From Caulobacter sp. (lineage in GTDB: Bacteria; Pseudomonadota; Alphaproteobacteria; Caulobacterales; Caulobacteraceae), in contig JAGHZU010000006.1 in NCBI GenBank assembly GCA_017745235.1, forward strand, positions 124,001 to 188,000: a stretch of DNA of 64,000 nt, written 5' to 3'. Below are positions 62,891-64,000 of this stretch, one piece after another. The number at the start of each line of letters is the position of its first letter. Positions within the stretch are counted from its first letter, which is position 1. The notes under the pieces were generated by a model. That model searched no databases, had not been told where the DNA came from, and saw only the letters and a program-made list of their open reading frames with translations. Position numbers and translations under genes: made by a program.

Positions 62891-64000
62891 ATGACCGACG
62901 CCGCCCAAACCCGGGTTCCCGGGACCCTCGCCCCGGAAGACCACGACCTGCGCGCCGTGCGCCGGGCCGCCGTGATCCGCCTCGTCACGGGCCTGGCCCA
63001 GGGCCTGCTGCTCTACGCCCTGAACCGCGCCAACGACGCCGAGGTCTGGCCCGCCACCAGCCCCGAGCTCTTCGTGGCCATCGCCATGGCGGTGCTGTTC
63101 GCGCCGTTCGTGGCGCTGGCCGGGGTCTCGGCCCTGCGCTGGCGCACCCTGGCGGCGTGGAAGGCGGTGTCGGTGCTGGTCGCCTCGGGCCTGGGCGTCT
63201 ACGCGATCTGGTCTCGCGACCCGGCGGTGGCCAAGTCGGCCAGCGCGGGACCCGACGGACCGGTGGTGTTCGCCGTCGCGGCCCTGCTGTTCATCGGCCA
63301 TCACCTGGTCCAGCCCGCCGACATGGAGCGGCGGCCGATCGCCCGCTACGCCACCTATTTCGACGTCACCTGGAAGCACGGCGTGCAGATGGTGCTGTCG
63401 CTGCTGTTCACCGGCGCGTTCTGGCTGGTGCTGTTCCTGGCCGCGACCCTGTTCAAGCTGATCGGGATCAAGGCGATCGAGGCCCTGATCCAGAACCAGG
63501 CCTTCGCTTTCCCGGCCACCACCACGATGTTCGCCGCGGCGGTCCAACTGACCGACGTGCGCGCCAACCTGGTGCGCGGCGTGCGGACGGTGGCCCTGAC
63601 CCTGCTGGCCTGGCTGCTGCCGTTGATGGTGCTGATCGGCGCGGGCTTCCTCCTGACCCTGCCGTTCACCGGGCTGGAGATGCTGTGGGGCACGCGCAGC
63701 GCGACGGCCTCGCTGCTGACGGCGGCGGCGTTCCTGATCGTCCTGACCAACGCCGCCTACCAGGAGGGGGCCGAGCCGCCGCCCGCGGTGCTGCGCTGGG
63801 CCGCGCGCCTGGCCGGCGTACTGCTGGCGCCCATCACCCTGCTGGCCGCCTACGGCCTGGCGCTGCGGATCGGCCAGTACGGCCTCAGCGGCGACCGCAT
63901 CGCCGCCGTCGCCTGCGTGCTGGTGGCCGCCGGCTACGCGGTCGGCTACGCCCTGGCGGCCCTGCGGCGCGGGGCGTGGATGGCCACGCTGGAGCCGACC
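62891..64000 (+). CDS. DUF4153-like multi-pass membrane protein (runs off window)
   Basis: This frame is missing from the ORF track because it has no stop before the window end. It begins MTDAAQTRVPGTLAPEDHDL and has many membrane segments (for example LFVAIAMAVLFAPFVALAGVSAL and VQMVLSLLFTGAFWLVLFLAATLFKLIG). The layout matches the DUF4153 family, inner-membrane proteins of unknown function. ATG at 62891 is divergent from ubiD. At least 370 residues are present. Confidence 0.8.
   Translation, partial: MTDAAQTRVPGTLAPEDHDLRAVRRAAVIRLVTGLAQGLLLYALNRANDAEVWPATSPELFVAIAMAVLFAPFVALAGVSALRWRTLAAWKAVSVLVASGLGVYAIWSRDPAVAKSASAGPDGPVVFAVAALLFIGHHLVQPADMERRPIARYATYFDVTWKHGVQMVLSLLFTGAFWLVLFLAATLFKLIGIKAIEALIQNQAFAFPATTTMFAAAVQLTDVRANLVRGVRTVALTLLAWLLPLMVLIGAGFLLTLPFTGLEMLWGTRSATASLLTAAAFLIVLTNAAYQEGAEPPPAVLRWAARLAGVLLAPITLLAAYGLALRIGQYGLSGDRIAAVACVLVAAGYAVGYALAALRRGAWMATLEPT

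Overview
The window looks like a high-GC alphaproteobacterium, most likely a Caulobacter-type member of the Caulobacteraceae. The evidence is the codon usage, three large TonB-dependent receptors, a Ti-type traC/traD-traA mobilisation block with a DUF6118-like gene behind traA, and a Caulobacter-style -10 element (GCTAAATC). Genus level is an inference; no rRNA or marker gene is present. || LAYOUT. (1) 1-8.2 kb: a minus-strand operon, TonB-dependent receptor > Tat-exported LigI-like amidohydrolase > CitMHS citrate-type transporter > AtuA-family protein. It is divergent from a gene fusing a helix-turn-helix to a citrate-synthase fold that has lost its catalytic residues, probably a carboxylate-sensing regulator of the operon. 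(2) 8.3-16.5 kb: remains of an integrative/mobilisable element. It holds an AlpA-like regulator, a XRE repressor with two matching operators, a compact four-gene cassette of unknown function (two Tat-like paralogues, a HEPN-like protein, a sigma-region-4-like protein), a second XRE regulator, traD, traC, a recognisable oriT, the relaxase/helicase traA, a DUF6118-like gene and the tail of an IS481-type transposase. No integrase, coupling protein or type IV secretion genes are visible. (3) 16.7-50.3 kb: a large catabolic region. It has an IclR regulator, CaiB CoA-transferase, glutaryl-CoA dehydrogenase, three isochorismatase-fold proteins, two separate LeuC/LeuD hydratase plus isocitrate-lyase-type lyase modules, a diverged third lyase paralogue, tandem polysaccharide-deacetylase-fold hydrolases, a TonB receptor, MFS and NCS1 transporters, two acetoacetate-decarboxylase-like proteins, cupins, a VOC protein, a methyltransferase, an Fe-type alcohol dehydrogenase, a HyuA/HyuB ATP-dependent amidohydrolase pair, a class III alcohol dehydrogenase and a succinate-semialdehyde dehydrogenase. 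(4) 50.8 kb: tRNA-Ser(CGA) on the minus strand with its 3' end facing the accessory DNA. (5) 51-64 kb: ordinary chromosomal genes: a thioesterase, an MBL-fold protein with an altered metal site, a Gly/Tyr-rich exported protein, RluD, a TonB receptor, a PhoD phosphatase, a LysE exporter, a methyltransferase, HisI, UbiD and a DUF4153-like membrane protein cut by the window edge. || HOW IT MAY WORK TOGETHER. The NCS1 permease, the amidase-type folds (allantoinase-like deacetylases, isochorismatase hydrolases, HyuAB) and the hydratase-lyase modules suggest uptake and ring opening of a nitrogen heterocycle or cyclic amide. Its acid skeleton would then be hydrated, cleaved to central intermediates and drained through CoA chemistry and succinate semialdehyde. 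The substrate cannot be read from the sequence. || The tRNA, the oriT and the loss of mobility genes suggest that some or all of 1-50.7 kb is a genomic island; the left end lies outside the window.
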